From positions 1-64,000 of the forward strand of contig NZ_BONF01000053.1 in the NCBI RefSeq assembly GCF_016862575.1: a stretch of 64,000 nt of DNA, in the 5' to 3' direction. Of this stretch, positions 55,858 through 64,000 are shown piece by piece. Both the position numbers and the translations under genes were made by a program. How positions within the stretch are numbered: position 1 is the stretch's first letter; every line of letters starts with the position of its first letter. The DNA comes from Catellatospora bangladeshensis (lineage in GTDB: Bacteria; Actinomycetota; Actinomycetes; Mycobacteriales; Micromonosporaceae). The notes under the pieces were generated by a model. It had not been told where the DNA came from, did no database searches, and worked only from the letters and a program-made list of their open reading frames with translations.

Positions 55858-58800
55858 TCAGCCGGCCCCGATCCGCTCGACCAGGCTGCGTGCCTCGCCG
55901 AGCAGGTCGGGGCCGCGCCGGTCGCCGTACTCGGCGGCCAGCGTGGCCAGCATCCCGGGCGCCCGCTGCTCGGCGTGGGCGGCGATCCGCGCCCAGGCCA
56001 GCGTGGGCGTGCTCCGGTGATACGCGAACCGGTCCGCCAGCGCGATCAGCCGCACCGCGTCCTGGACCGGCAGGGCGTCGCGCAGCAGTCCCCAGGCGCC
56101 CAGCGCGAACAGCACCAGCCCGCAGACGGGATAGTCGAGGTAGGGGTGCTCGGGGTCGAGCACCTGGCCGGCCCGTTCCCGGGCCTGCGTGAACAGGACC
56201 CCGCCGGTCGGGTCGCCGGGCGGCGCGAGATACGCGTGCGCGGTCAGGCTCATCGCCTCGGCCACCAGCACCCACGGCTCGTAGCCCGTCGCGGGCAGGC
56301 CCGGCATCCGCAGCTCGCTCACCCGCCGGAACGCCCTGCGGTACGCGGCCAGCCCGGCCTCGACGTCACCGCGGGCCAGGGCCAGCTCGGCGCTGCCGAG
56401 GTCGAACACGAGCCGGCCGCTCACCACCCCCTCGGACTCCTGCGGGTCGCCGAGCTCGGCGAGCTGGCGGGCGGCGCCGTCGAAGTCACCGGTGGAGATC
56501 ATCACCATGGCGAGCAGCGAGCGCAGCTGGACGGCGTCGTCGCGGGCGCCGAGCCGGTCCAGCACCGGCAGCGCGGCACGCGCGTGGACCGCCGCTTCGG
56601 CCCCCCGGCCGAGCTGCATCGCCAGCTGCGCGGCCATCGTGTGCATGATCGCCTGCGACCAGGGTCCCACCGAGTCGTCGGCCAGCAGCAGCCCGCGCTC
56701 GGCGGCGTCGATGGCCGCGTCCGGGTCGCCCAGGTTCTCCAGGGCCTGGCTGAGCCACGGCAGTGCCAGCACCGCGACCTGCCGGTCCGCGGAGGCGGCC
56801 AGCTCACGCAGCCCGTGAAGGTAGCCCTCGGCCGAGTTCGGGTCGATCTCGGTCAGCGTGGTGACCATCGCGGCGGTCCACGCATCGTGCTCGCCCGGCC
56901 CGACCGCCCGCAGCGCCGCCCGCAGCACGCCCGAATACGGGCTGTTGGCGACCAGGGAGCCGTTGAGCGTCATCCCGATCGCCATCCGGGTGGCGCCGGC
57001 CAGCTCCGGCGGGGCCGTCCAGCCGTCGATCGCGTTCGCGGCCGCCTCGATCAGGACCATCAGCCGGGTGTGCTCCCCGAGGATGATCCAGTACCCGGCC
57101 AGCGCGGCGAGGATCTGCACCATCGACGCCGGGTCCGCCGTGGCGAAGGTCCGGCGCAGCACGTCGGAGAGATTGGCCTCCTCCGGGCGGATGGCGTCGA
57201 CGACGTCGAACTGCGCCGGGGTGAACAGGGCGCGGGCGTGCCGGGCGGAGAAGGCGACCGCCCAGGCGCGCTGGGCCTGCTCGGCCGCGCCGTCCTCCCC
57301 GGCATCGATGAGCTGCATGCGGCCGAACTCGCGTACGGTCTCCAGCATCCGGTAGCGCACCCCGCCCGAACCGGTCTCCACGACGGTCAGCAGCGACTGG
57401 TCGGCGAGGTCCTCGACGGCGGCGAGGGCGTCGTCGCCGAGCATCGCCTCGGCGGCGGCGAGGGTGAACCCGTCGTGGAACACCGACAGCCAGCGCAGCG
57501 CCCGGCGCTCGCGTTCGGCGAGCAGGTTCCAGGACCAGTCGATGACGGCCAGCAGCGTCTGGTGCCGGTCGGGTGCGCTGCGGTCCCCGCCGCGCAGCAG
57601 CGCGAACCGGTTCTCCAGTCGGCGGGCGATGTCGGCGACCGCCATCACGCGCACCTTCGCCGCCGCCAGCTCGATGGCCAGCGGCAGCCCGTCGAGCCGC
57701 TCGACGATCTCGGCCACCACCTCGTCCGTCCCGGCCAGGTGCACGTCGGGCCGGGCGGCGACGGCCCGCTGCCGGAACAGCTCGGCCGCGTCGGCGGCGT
57801 CCAGCTCGGCCAGCGGGTACACCTGCTCGGCGGAGATCGCCAGCGGCGCCCTGGTGGTGGTGAGGATCCGCAGCTCGCGGGTGGTGGCGGCGAGGTACGC
57901 GACGAGGTCGGCGACAGCGGCGACGATGTGCTCGCAGTTGTCCAGGATCAGCAGGCTCGGCGCCTGGTCGAGGTGGCGCGCGATCCGGGCGCGTACGTCG
58001 GCCCGCTGCTCGGGGGTGAGGGCGCGCAGGCCGCTGACCGAGTCCCGCACGCCCAGCGCCGAGCCGACCTCGCCGACGAGGTCGTCGGGTGCGGTAACGC
58101 CGACGAGTTCCACGAAGTGCACCACCGGGGCGGGATGCTCGCGGCCGAGCACGTGGGCCAGCCGGGTCTTGCCCAGCCCGCCCGGCCCGACGATGGACAC
58201 GACCCGGGCGGCGGACAGCAGCGCCTGCAGCCGGCGAACGTCGCCGGAGCGGCCGAGCAGCGCGGTCGCCTCGTAGCGCACGCCGGCCCGTACCGGGCTG
58301 TCCTGCACCAGCAGCTCGCCGTGGACCCGGCGCAGTTCCGGGCCCGGGTCGGCGCCGAGGCGTTCGCGCAGGTCGGCGCGGTACGCCTCGTAGCGGCTCA
58401 GCGCGGCACCGGCGCCGCGGACCGCCGCCTCGCTGCGCAGCAGGTCCGCCAGCAGTGACTCGTCGGCGGGGTGCACGGCCCACGCGGTGGCCAGGGTGGG
58501 CAGCGCCTCGGCGTGCTCGCCGAGCCTGACCCGCGCCCTGGCCAGCAGCACCCGGGCCCGTTCGAGGTCGCGTCCGGCCTCGCGGCGCAGCGCGGCGAGC
58601 GGGCCGTGGCCGTCCGCTGCGGCGGCCGGGCCGAGCGCGAGGGCCTGCGCGGCCAGGTCGGCCGCGTGTGCCGGGTCGGTCTCGAACGCGGACCGGGCCG
58701 TAGCGAGCAGGTCGGCGAGCACCTGCGCGTCCACCTGGGACCGGTCCAGGCCCAGGCGGTAGCCGTCGCCGTCGCGGACCACCGCGTCCGGTCCGTGTGC

Positions 58801-59004
58801 CGTCCGGGTGCGAGAGACGACGACCTGGAGTGCTTTGAGCGGGTTGGCGGGGACGTCCTCGTCCCAGATGAGGTCGATCAGGCGGGTGGAGCTGACCACA
58901 CGCCCGGCGGCGGCGAGCGCGGCGAGCAGTGCCTGCGGCCGCTCGCCCACCACCGGCTCGCCGTCCCAGCGCACCGCATCCAGCAGTGACAGGGTGATGG
59001 GCAC
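55858..59004 (-). CDS. BTAD/STAND-ATPase transcriptional regulator
   Basis: 1,048 residues. A winged-helix domain opens the protein (PITLSLLDAVRWDGEPVVG, STRLIDLIWDEDVP), followed by BTAD (LRERLGADPGPELRRVH), then an ATPase with P-loop VGPGGLGKTRLAHV near 275 and LLILDNCEHIV. The C-terminal ~450 residues are helical repeats. The DNC EH and RAPL motifs are of the LuxR-associated ATPase class rather than AfsR. Starts at GTG 59004. It is convergent with the DrrAB genes, so it may regulate them. Confidence 0.9.
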   Translation of the reverse strand: MPITLSLLDAVRWDGEPVVGERPQALLAALAAAGRVVSSTRLIDLIWDEDVPANPLKALQVVVSRTRTAHGPDAVVRDGDGYRLGLDRSQVDAQVLADLLATARSAFETDPAHAADLAAQALALGPAAAADGHGPLAALRREAGRDLERARVLLARARVRLGEHAEALPTLATAWAVHPADESLLADLLRSEAAVRGAGAALSRYEAYRADLRERLGADPGPELRRVHGELLVQDSPVRAGVRYEATALLGRSGDVRRLQALLSAARVVSIVGPGGLGKTRLAHVLGREHPAPVVHFVELVGVTAPDDLVGEVGSALGVRDSVSGLRALTPEQRADVRARIARHLDQAPSLLILDNCEHIVAAVADLVAYLAATTRELRILTTTRAPLAISAEQVYPLAELDAADAAELFRQRAVAARPDVHLAGTDEVVAEIVERLDGLPLAIELAAAKVRVMAVADIARRLENRFALLRGGDRSAPDRHQTLLAVIDWSWNLLAERERRALRWLSVFHDGFTLAAAEAMLGDDALAAVEDLADQSLLTVVETGSGGVRYRMLETVREFGRMQLIDAGEDGAAEQAQRAWAVAFSARHARALFTPAQFDVVDAIRPEEANLSDVLRRTFATADPASMVQILAALAGYWIILGEHTRLMVLIEAAANAIDGWTAPPELAGATRMAIGMTLNGSLVANSPYSGVLRAALRAVGPGEHDAWTAAMVTTLTEIDPNSAEGYLHGLRELAASADRQVAVLALPWLSQALENLGDPDAAIDAAERGLLLADDSVGPWSQAIMHTMAAQLAMQLGRGAEAAVHARAALPVLDRLGARDDAVQLRSLLAMVMISTGDFDGAARQLAELGDPQESEGVVSGRLVFDLGSAELALARGDVEAGLAAYRRAFRRVSELRMPGLPATGYEPWVLVAEAMSLTAHAYLAPPGDPTGGVLFTQARERAGQVLDPEHPYLDYPVCGLVLFALGAWGLLRDALPVQDAVRLIALADRFAYHRSTPTLAWARIAAHAEQRAPGMLATLAAEYGDRRGPDLLGEARSLVERIGAG

Positions 59005-59103
59005 CGGCCAAGTCTAAGCTCCGGCCGGTACGGGGCTCCGCACGTGTGCCGGGCCGCCGCTTCGGTCCAACCGTGGGCCCCGCGGCGCGTGGTCCGGGCG
59101 CGG

Positions 59104-59688
59104 TCACCCGGCCGATGGCTGGATGGTGCGGATCACGCGGGCCGGGTTGCCGACGGCGACGACGTTGGCGGGCAGGTCCCGGGTGACCACGGCTCCGGCG
59201 CCGACGACGGTGTTCTCGCCGATGGTGACCCCGGCCAGGACGATCGCGCCGCTGCCGAGCCAGACGTTGTCGCCGATGGTGATCGGCTCGGCGGCCTCCC
59301 ACTTGTCGCGGCGCAGCCGCGGGTCGATCGGGTGTGTCGGGGTGAGCAGCTGCACGTTGGTGCCGATCTGCACGTCGTCGCCGATGGTGATCGGGGCGAC
59401 GTCCAGGGCGACCAGGCCGTAGTTGGCGAAGGACCGTGCGCCGATCCGGATGTGCGCGCCGTAGTCGACTCGGATCGGCGGCCGGATGTAGGTGTCCTCG
59501 CCCACCGCGCCCAGCAGCTGTTCGAGCAGCTCGCGGTAACGCTGCGGCTCGTTGACGGAGGTGGCGTTGAACGCCTCCATCAGTTCGGCCGCCCGGTGCA
59601 TGTGCCCGACCAGTTCCTCGTCGGCGATGTACAGGTCACCGGCCAGCATGCGCTCCCGCATCGAGCGGCCGTCACCGTCAGGCGTCAT
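59104..59688 (-). CDS. Maltose/galactoside O-acetyltransferase-like hexapeptide transferase
   Basis: 194 residues: N-terminal sugar-acetyltransferase helices (MRERMLAGDLYIADEELVGH) and a left-handed beta-helix with hexapeptide repeats (ITIGDNVWLGSGAIVLAGVT, part). The catalytic His is in LLTPTHPIDPRLR. It transfers acetyl from acetyl-CoA to a sugar hydroxyl. It stands alone between a regulator and the unknown operon. Confidence 0.92.
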   Translation of the reverse strand: MTPDGDGRSMRERMLAGDLYIADEELVGHMHRAAELMEAFNATSVNEPQRYRELLEQLLGAVGEDTYIRPPIRVDYGAHIRIGARSFANYGLVALDVAPITIGDDVQIGTNVQLLTPTHPIDPRLRRDKWEAAEPITIGDNVWLGSGAIVLAGVTIGENTVVGAGAVVTRDLPANVVAVGNPARVIRTIQPSAG

Positions 59689-59820
59689 GCGCCTGAGCCT
59701 ACGGACTGTTCGGCGACATGACGGCCATACGCCTCCGCGACCGGCTGATCACGACACGCCTCGCAGCGAGCCGTGGGCCGGGCGCTCCGGCTCCACGACC
59801 CGCGCCGGGTCGGGCGACCG

Positions 59821-60354
59821 TCACGGCAGTCCGAAGACCCACAGGCCGGTGCCGCCGCCGATGAACGTGGTCAGCAGCTCGGTGAGCCCGATGCCCGCCC
59901 CGGCGTCGGTGCGGGCCTGTGTGGTCGCCGCCACGAAGGCCGGCCAGTTGGCGCGTACCCAGTCGGAGTGGCCCCGCTGGTGCCAGTCGTCGTCACGGCC
60001 GTCCAGTCCGAGCGTCCCGCCGACGAACCCCTGCCGTCCCAGCAGGATCGGCCCCGGCGGGGGCGGCACCGGCACGCTGGTGACGACGCTGTAGCGGATG
60101 TCCAGCAGGCCGCTGTCGTGAACGTGGCCGGAGTACTCGACCCGCCCGTCCGGCCACGCCGCCAGCTCGCACCAGCCGTCCAGCGACGACGGCGTGATCC
60201 GGTGGCGTATCCGGACCGGTGCCAGCGTCCCCGGCAGCTCCCGCAGCCGCATGGGCGGGGCGAACCCGTGCGCGGCCAGCAAGCCGCGCACGGATCCGCC
60301 CGCCGCGCCGTCGGCGCCGAGCACGGCCAGCGCCGTGCGCAGACTGACGGCCAC
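59821..60354 (-). CDS. Hypothetical protein, paralogue-like to the upstream gene
   Basis: 177 residues from GTG 60354, two bases after the previous stop. It shares the motif (S/T)G.VHDSG with the protein encoded upstream (VEYSGHVHDSGLLDIRYSV here) and has the same general order: an R-P-type leader, this beta-rich core, and a distal helix with W(V/I)R. The C-terminus ends in a glycine-rich hydrophobic stretch (LLTTFIGGGTGLWVFGLP), perhaps membrane-associated. Function unknown. Confidence 0.7.
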   Translation of the reverse strand: MAVSLRTALAVLGADGAAGGSVRGLLAAHGFAPPMRLRELPGTLAPVRIRHRITPSSLDGWCELAAWPDGRVEYSGHVHDSGLLDIRYSVVTSVPVPPPPGPILLGRQGFVGGTLGLDGRDDDWHQRGHSDWVRANWPAFVAATTQARTDAGAGIGLTELLTTFIGGGTGLWVFGLP

Positions 60355-60356
60355 GG

Positions 60357-60932
60357 CTACTCCCCCACCTTGTGGAACTCCACGCACTGGTCGTGGTTGT
60401 CGAACGGCCGGTCGGTGCACTGGCGTGCCTCGACCTTGCCCGGGCCGGCGAAGAACGACACCACGGCGGCGACGACCAACACCAGCAGGACCGCCTCGAC
60501 GATCGAGGCGACGTCCGGCGTCACCTGGATGGTCGCCTTGAGCCGGGTCAGGCTGGCGAAGTTGTCCCGGATCCACGGGTCGACGCCCTGGTCGGTGATC
60601 CTGGTCCCGTCGCCCGCACCCAGTTCCCCGGTGAACCTCTTGCCGACCCCGTGGACCTGATCGAGCAGGAAGTCCAGCACGAACGAGTCACCGAAGAAGT
60701 CGCCGGAGTCGTGGACGTCGCCGGTGATGTACCAGGCTCCGGTGCTGTACACCGTGACGGTGTAGGTGCAGGCCACGTCACCGGCGGCGACCCGGCCGGT
60801 GAGGTCGTGGCGGCGCACCGTGGCCAGGTCCCGGATGCTCACCGGGAAGGCCCGGCGTTCCAGCCGGCTCAGCGCGGCCAGGCTGATCGGGCCGTCGCCG
60901 AGGAACCTGCGGGCTTCGCGTACGGACAGCAT
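60357..60932 (-). CDS. Hypothetical membrane-anchored protein with VHDSG motif
   Basis: 191 residues. A cytosolic-looking beta-rich domain contains YITGDVHDSGDFFGDSFVL, followed by WIRDNFASL and a single strong transmembrane segment near 150-170 (EAVLLVLVVAAVVSFFA). It lies nine bases after the Gly-Val repeat gene and two before the next, so the three genes form one unit. Function unknown. Confidence 0.72.
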   Translation of the reverse strand: MLSVREARRFLGDGPISLAALSRLERRAFPVSIRDLATVRRHDLTGRVAAGDVACTYTVTVYSTGAWYITGDVHDSGDFFGDSFVLDFLLDQVHGVGKRFTGELGAGDGTRITDQGVDPWIRDNFASLTRLKATIQVTPDVASIVEAVLLVLVVAAVVSFFAGPGKVEARQCTDRPFDNHDQCVEFHKVGE

Positions 60933-60941
60933 GCCCGCCGC

Positions 60942-61940
60942 CTACCGCAGCCCGACCATGACCGCGATCATGCCCGGCCCGTCGGCGTGCCCGGCCAGGG
61001 CCTTGCCGAACACGGCCCCGAAGGCGCGCTGCTGGTCGGCGGCCTTCATCGCGTGGCCCGGGGTCGGCGAGGTCGTCAGCAGGTCACCGACCTCGATCGG
61101 CCCGTACGACGCGTCGACCTTGCAGATCACCCGGCCGATCATCGCGATGGGCTGCGCGCCCTCCTCGCAGCCCGCGGTGAGGATCATCCCGGGGCGGAAC
61201 TGCCCGGCCCCGGCGACGACGCCGACGACCCGCCGGTCGTATCCGGTGTCGCTCGGCGCGATCCGCCCACCGTCCACGGCGCTCATCAGGGTGCCCGGCT
61301 CGGCCGCCGCCGTCACGTCGAACAGCTCCGCGACGTCGCCGCCCTGCAGCAGGATGTCCTCCACCACCTCGATCTTGCGGTGGACCTTGAGGTCGCCGAG
61401 CACCTCGACCCTGCCGCGGGCCTGCAGCTCGCCGATCACCTCGACCCGGCCGTCGAGCACTGCGGCGGGACCCTGCTCGCTCTTGGCGTAGATGCCGGCA
61501 CCGGACTGGCTGTGCCCGACCACGCCGGACCCGTCGGCCTTGTTCTCGCCCCACACCGCCGCCGCGCCCGTGGCCCCCGCCGCGAACGTCTCGCCGTAGA
61601 CGCCGTGCCACTTCTGGCTCTTGCCGATGACACCCGGCCCGCCGGTGACGCCCTCCCCCATCACCCCGGCGCCGCCGGTGGTGCTGTCGGTCTTGCCGTA
61701 GACGCCCATCCAGACCGGGCTCTCCCCGATCACGCCCGGCCCGTTGGCGTTGTGCCCGAAGACGCCTGCGCCGCCGGTCGAACTGGTGCTGAGCCCGGCC
61801 ACGCCGTGCCAGGTCGCCCCGTCACCGCGTACGCCCACCGCCGCGCCCTGGCCGAAGACGGCGATCGCGCCCTCGCCCTGGCCGACGCCGTGAATGGCGG
61901 TCTCCTCGGGCCCGTTCGTGGTGTTCTCCAGCGTTCCCAT
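60942..61940 (-). CDS. Gly-Val repeat protein with tail-fibre-like C-terminal domain
   Basis: 332 residues. Residues ~15-165 are short repeats of the pattern G.GV.G.(S/T) (HGVGQGEGAIAVFGQGAAV, GVFGHNANGPGVIGES, GVYGKTDSTTGGAGVMGEG), which suggests a beta-solenoid. After a linker, the C-terminal domain (DTGYDRRVVGVVAGAGQF, GRVICKVDASYGPIEVGD, LLTTSPTPGHAMKA) resembles domains found at the ends of phage tail fibres and related bacterial surface proteins. GGGGGAG precedes ATG 61940. No signal peptide is seen. Confidence 0.78.
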   Translation of the reverse strand: MGTLENTTNGPEETAIHGVGQGEGAIAVFGQGAAVGVRGDGATWHGVAGLSTSSTGGAGVFGHNANGPGVIGESPVWMGVYGKTDSTTGGAGVMGEGVTGGPGVIGKSQKWHGVYGETFAAGATGAAAVWGENKADGSGVVGHSQSGAGIYAKSEQGPAAVLDGRVEVIGELQARGRVEVLGDLKVHRKIEVVEDILLQGGDVAELFDVTAAAEPGTLMSAVDGGRIAPSDTGYDRRVVGVVAGAGQFRPGMILTAGCEEGAQPIAMIGRVICKVDASYGPIEVGDLLTTSPTPGHAMKAADQQRAFGAVFGKALAGHADGPGMIAVMVGLR

Positions 61941-62229
61941 CGCTCCCCCTGCTCCATCCGGTAGACGGTCGCCGGAGTGGCGGCCGCACCGTGGAAGAGG
62001 ACACGGGCTGGCGCTGGATACGTCGATACACATGTGGGTGACAGGCGCTGCTGGTTGGGTCGCCGATGCTGGCGCGCCGACCACGGGGACCGTGGCGTCG
62101 GTACGCATACAGCCCTTCTGCCTGGCAAGACGGACGTACCAACCGGTGCGGGTCTCTGCCGACTGTGTACGTGAGAGCCACAGACAGGGCGGCCGATCTT
62201 GACGGCACTTTCTACGACTAAAGTGCCAA
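61941..62229. other. Intergenic region, inverted repeat only
   Basis: About 290 bases with no gene seen. It contains GGCACTTT-CTACGACT-AAAGTGCC (62204-62227), three bases downstream of the small membrane protein stop, and the presumed promoter of the Gly-Val repeat operon. Confidence 0.5.
62204..62227 (-). terminator. 8-bp inverted repeat after the small membrane protein gene
   Basis: Perfect arms GGCACTTT/AAAGTGCC around eight bases, starting two bases after the stop at 62230. No U-tract follows on the minus strand. Confidence 0.45.
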
Positions 62230-62454
62230 TCAGCTATGTAGCAGAATTTTTTTAAAGGGGTGCGGGCTCGCCACGACATACACGCAGGTGAAGTACACGA
62301 CGAAGGTCAGGGCAGTGACCTGGTAGATATTCGGTGCAGACCCGAACCCGCCAATGATCTTTACACCTTCGATCAGTGCCAGCCCTAGGGCGGGCACACC
62401 CGCGACCACCTTGGCTTGAAGGTGGTCGCCGGCTCGACGTGGTGCCCGACCCAT
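62230..62454 (-). CDS. Small membrane protein, lower GC
   Basis: 74 residues with two hydrophobic segments (VVAGVPALGLALIEGVKIIGG and VTALTFVVYFTCVYVVA, each cut) and a basic end PFKKILLHS. Base composition is clearly lower in GC than the neighbours, including a TTTAAAAAAATTC stretch near the end, which hints at acquisition. No ribosome site is obvious at 62454; ATG 62475 is an alternative start. The inverted repeat right after the stop supports a real gene. Confidence 0.5.
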   Translation of the reverse strand: MGRAPRRAGDHLQAKVVAGVPALGLALIEGVKIIGGFGSAPNIYQVTALTFVVYFTCVYVVASPHPFKKILLHS

Positions 62455-62620
62455 GAGGCCATGGTAGAGGCACATGCAACGGGGGCCAGCGCTCGGCCGA
62501 CGCCGGCTGGTTGGTGTATGCGAAGTCGGGTGTCCAACGCGGCTCGCGACACCGCGAGACACGCGGCCGGCCCGCCGCCGAAGCCGGGTTTCTACGACCT
62601 GGCGGCGGCGAGCCCGCGGC

Positions 62621-64000
62621 CTAACCGGACGCGGCGCGGCGGGCGGCCCGGCGAGTGGCGAGCACTGCCGCCGTGATCGCGAGCAGGGCCGTGGCCAGCA
62701 TGGTGGCGGTGGTGACCGGCCAGTGCAGGCGGAGGGTCACGGGTGCGCCGACCTCCTGCTCCAGCCCGGCGGCCATGCCCAGCAGCGGCGGCACGGTGAC
62801 CGCCAGGCCGAGCCCTGCGCCCAGGACCACGACCAGCAGTGTCTCTGCGGCGGCGTAGCGCAGCAGCTGGCGGGTGGTGGCTCCGGCGCGGCGCAGCACG
62901 CCCAGGTCGGGGCGGCGGCCGTCGGCGGACATGGCCATGGTGTTGGCGACGGCGATGCCGGTGTAGCCGACCGACAGCGCGATCAGGACGGTTGCGAACA
63001 GCCACAGCAGCCGCCCGTCCTCGGCTCCCTCCCGTTCGGCGTACGCCTTGGCGTCGAGCACCTCGACGCCCGGCTGCCCGGCCAGCGCCGTCGGGTCCGC
63101 GCCGAGCAGCGACGGGGCCAGGGCCGAGGGGTCGTGCTGCCGGACCAGTTCCTGCGGCAGGATCAGGTCGTCGTCGACCTGCCCGTCCGGGGTGATCTTG
63201 TCGATGGTGAGCTGTTCGGTGAGGCCGTCGGCGAACGTCACCGTGACGCTGTCGCCGACTCGGATGTCCAGGGCGTCGGCGGTCCCGGCGGCCACGCTGG
63301 TGGGCCCGCCGGTGGTGCCGAACGCGGCGACGGACACGTCACCGGCGTACACCCGGGTCGGCAGCACCGACCTGCCACCTGTGGTGACGGCGGTCGCGGG
63401 CAGGCCGGGCATGCCGTCGGGCACTGCGATGGTGAGCCCGGCGAGCTTGGCCGCCTGCCCGGCGGGGTACGCCTCGCGCATCGTGGCGACCATCCCGGAC
63501 AGCAGCACCGCAAACCCGATCGTGGCGATCACCGGCGCCGCGGTGGCGGCGGTGCGGCGTACGGCGGCGAGCGTCTCGGCGCGCACCAGCATCGCCCCGG
63601 CGCCGCGCGAGCCGCGCAGCGGAAGCCCCGCCAGCCGGACGAGCGGCGGCAGCAGCACCGGCGCGAGCAGCGCGGCGGCGGCGGTGAGCGCCATCGCGGC
63701 GAACAGCGCGGAGTTGACCCGGTCCTCGGCCGCGGCCGTGGCGGTGCGCACCGCCAGGAACCCGCCGAGGGCCAGCGCACCGCCGCCGCCCAGCCAGCGC
63801 CCGAGCCCCATGGCCTTTGCCTCCACGGACGCCTCACGCAGCGCGGCCATCGGCGGCACCTTCGCCGCCCGCCGCGCGGCCGCGTACGCGCCGGTCAGCG
63901 CGACTCCGACGCCGACCAGGACGGCTGCCAGCACCGGCAGCGGTTCGGGCCGGATCCGCAGGCCGGGTTCGGCCAGACCCCAGTCGGCGAGCAGCCGCGC
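62621..64000 (-). CDS. FtsX-like ABC transporter permease (5' end beyond window)
   Basis: The last 459 residues or so of an MacB/FtsX-type permease; the open frame continues to the right edge. Seen: repeated hydrophobic blocks (AAVLVGVGVALTGAYAAARR, SALFAAMALTAAAALLAPVL), a periplasmic domain between ~180 and 330, and the terminal FtsX domain (DLGVLRRAGATTRQLLRYAAAETL). The partner ATPase gene is presumably outside the window. Confidence 0.9.
   Translation of the reverse strand, partial: ARLLADWGLAEPGLRIRPEPLPVLAAVLVGVGVALTGAYAAARRAAKVPPMAALREASVEAKAMGLGRWLGGGGALALGGFLAVRTATAAAEDRVNSALFAAMALTAAAALLAPVLLPPLVRLAGLPLRGSRGAGAMLVRAETLAAVRRTAATAAPVIATIGFAVLLSGMVATMREAYPAGQAAKLAGLTIAVPDGMPGLPATAVTTGGRSVLPTRVYAGDVSVAAFGTTGGPTSVAAGTADALDIRVGDSVTVTFADGLTEQLTIDKITPDGQVDDDLILPQELVRQHDPSALAPSLLGADPTALAGQPGVEVLDAKAYAEREGAEDGRLLWLFATVLIALSVGYTGIAVANTMAMSADGRRPDLGVLRRAGATTRQLLRYAAAETLLVVVLGAGLGLAVTVPPLLGMAAGLEQEVGAPVTLRLHWPVTTATMLATALLAITAAVLATRRAARRAASG

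Noticed and set aside
61941-62279. N-terminal extension of the Gly-Val repeat gene up to 62279
   Set aside because: The ATG at 61940 has a strong GGGGGAG site, and the extension is unlike the rest of the protein in composition.

Overview
The window is very GC-rich throughout, with near-universal G/C at third codon positions, many ATGA-type gene overlaps, GTG starts, SARP/AfsR-type regulators and large secondary-metabolite genes. This points to an actinomycete, plausibly a member of the Micromonosporaceae (inference; no 16S or tRNA gene is present). I saw no insertion sequences, CRISPR arrays or tRNAs.

Bases 1-31340 hold most of a hybrid biosynthetic cluster that continues off the left edge. 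A minus-strand operon (18033 to 1) encodes a PfaA-like KS-AT-ACP protein, a KR-DH part, a PfaC-like protein with hot-dog dehydratases, a PfaD-like enoyl reductase, an MbtH protein, an NRPS with a C-A-T-E module, and a second NRPS (C-A-T, cut by the edge). A plus-strand operon (20875-25235) encodes an SHMT-like protein without its PLP lysine, SbnA- and SbnB-type 2,3-diaminopropionate (Dap) enzymes and a P450. The working model is a polyunsaturated-fatty-acid-type synthase that makes an acyl chain. An EntF-like starter C domain then transfers it to a diamino acid (probably Dap, made in situ and epimerised), followed by serine. A SARP at 18723, a type II thioesterase at 27584-26853, a CAAX-type membrane protease and an AfsR-like regulator at 28560 flank the core. 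The PfaA part and the KR part are in different frames. The junction carries a slippery CCCAAAA, an upstream Shine-Dalgarno-like GGGGGAGG and a downstream GC stem, so it may be a programmed -1 frameshift; an assembly error or mutation would also explain it.

Bases 31400-39360 are a mixed accessory stretch: a Tat-exported M23-like protein with seven 25-residue repeats and a structured leader, an unusual two-component pair, an HTH protein, a secreted B-lectin-like protein, a beta-lactamase-fold lipoprotein or secreted protein, and a methyltransferase.

Bases 39368-47539 form a signalling or conflict-type island: vWA protein, Ser/Thr kinase and PP2C phosphatase (the TerY-P triad), a membrane protein with an NPCBM-like domain, a large CHAT protease and small unknown proteins. 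Bases 47599-64000 hold an M6 metalloprotease, a TetR/SDR/ketosteroid-dehydrogenase-like unit with a 24-bp perfect palindrome, a DrrAB exporter, a third BTAD/ATPase regulator, an acetyltransferase, a three-gene unit of unknown function with a Gly-Val repeat protein, a small low-GC membrane protein, and a partial FtsX-like permease at the right edge.

Residue positions are approximate, and all family names come from reading motifs, not from database searches.
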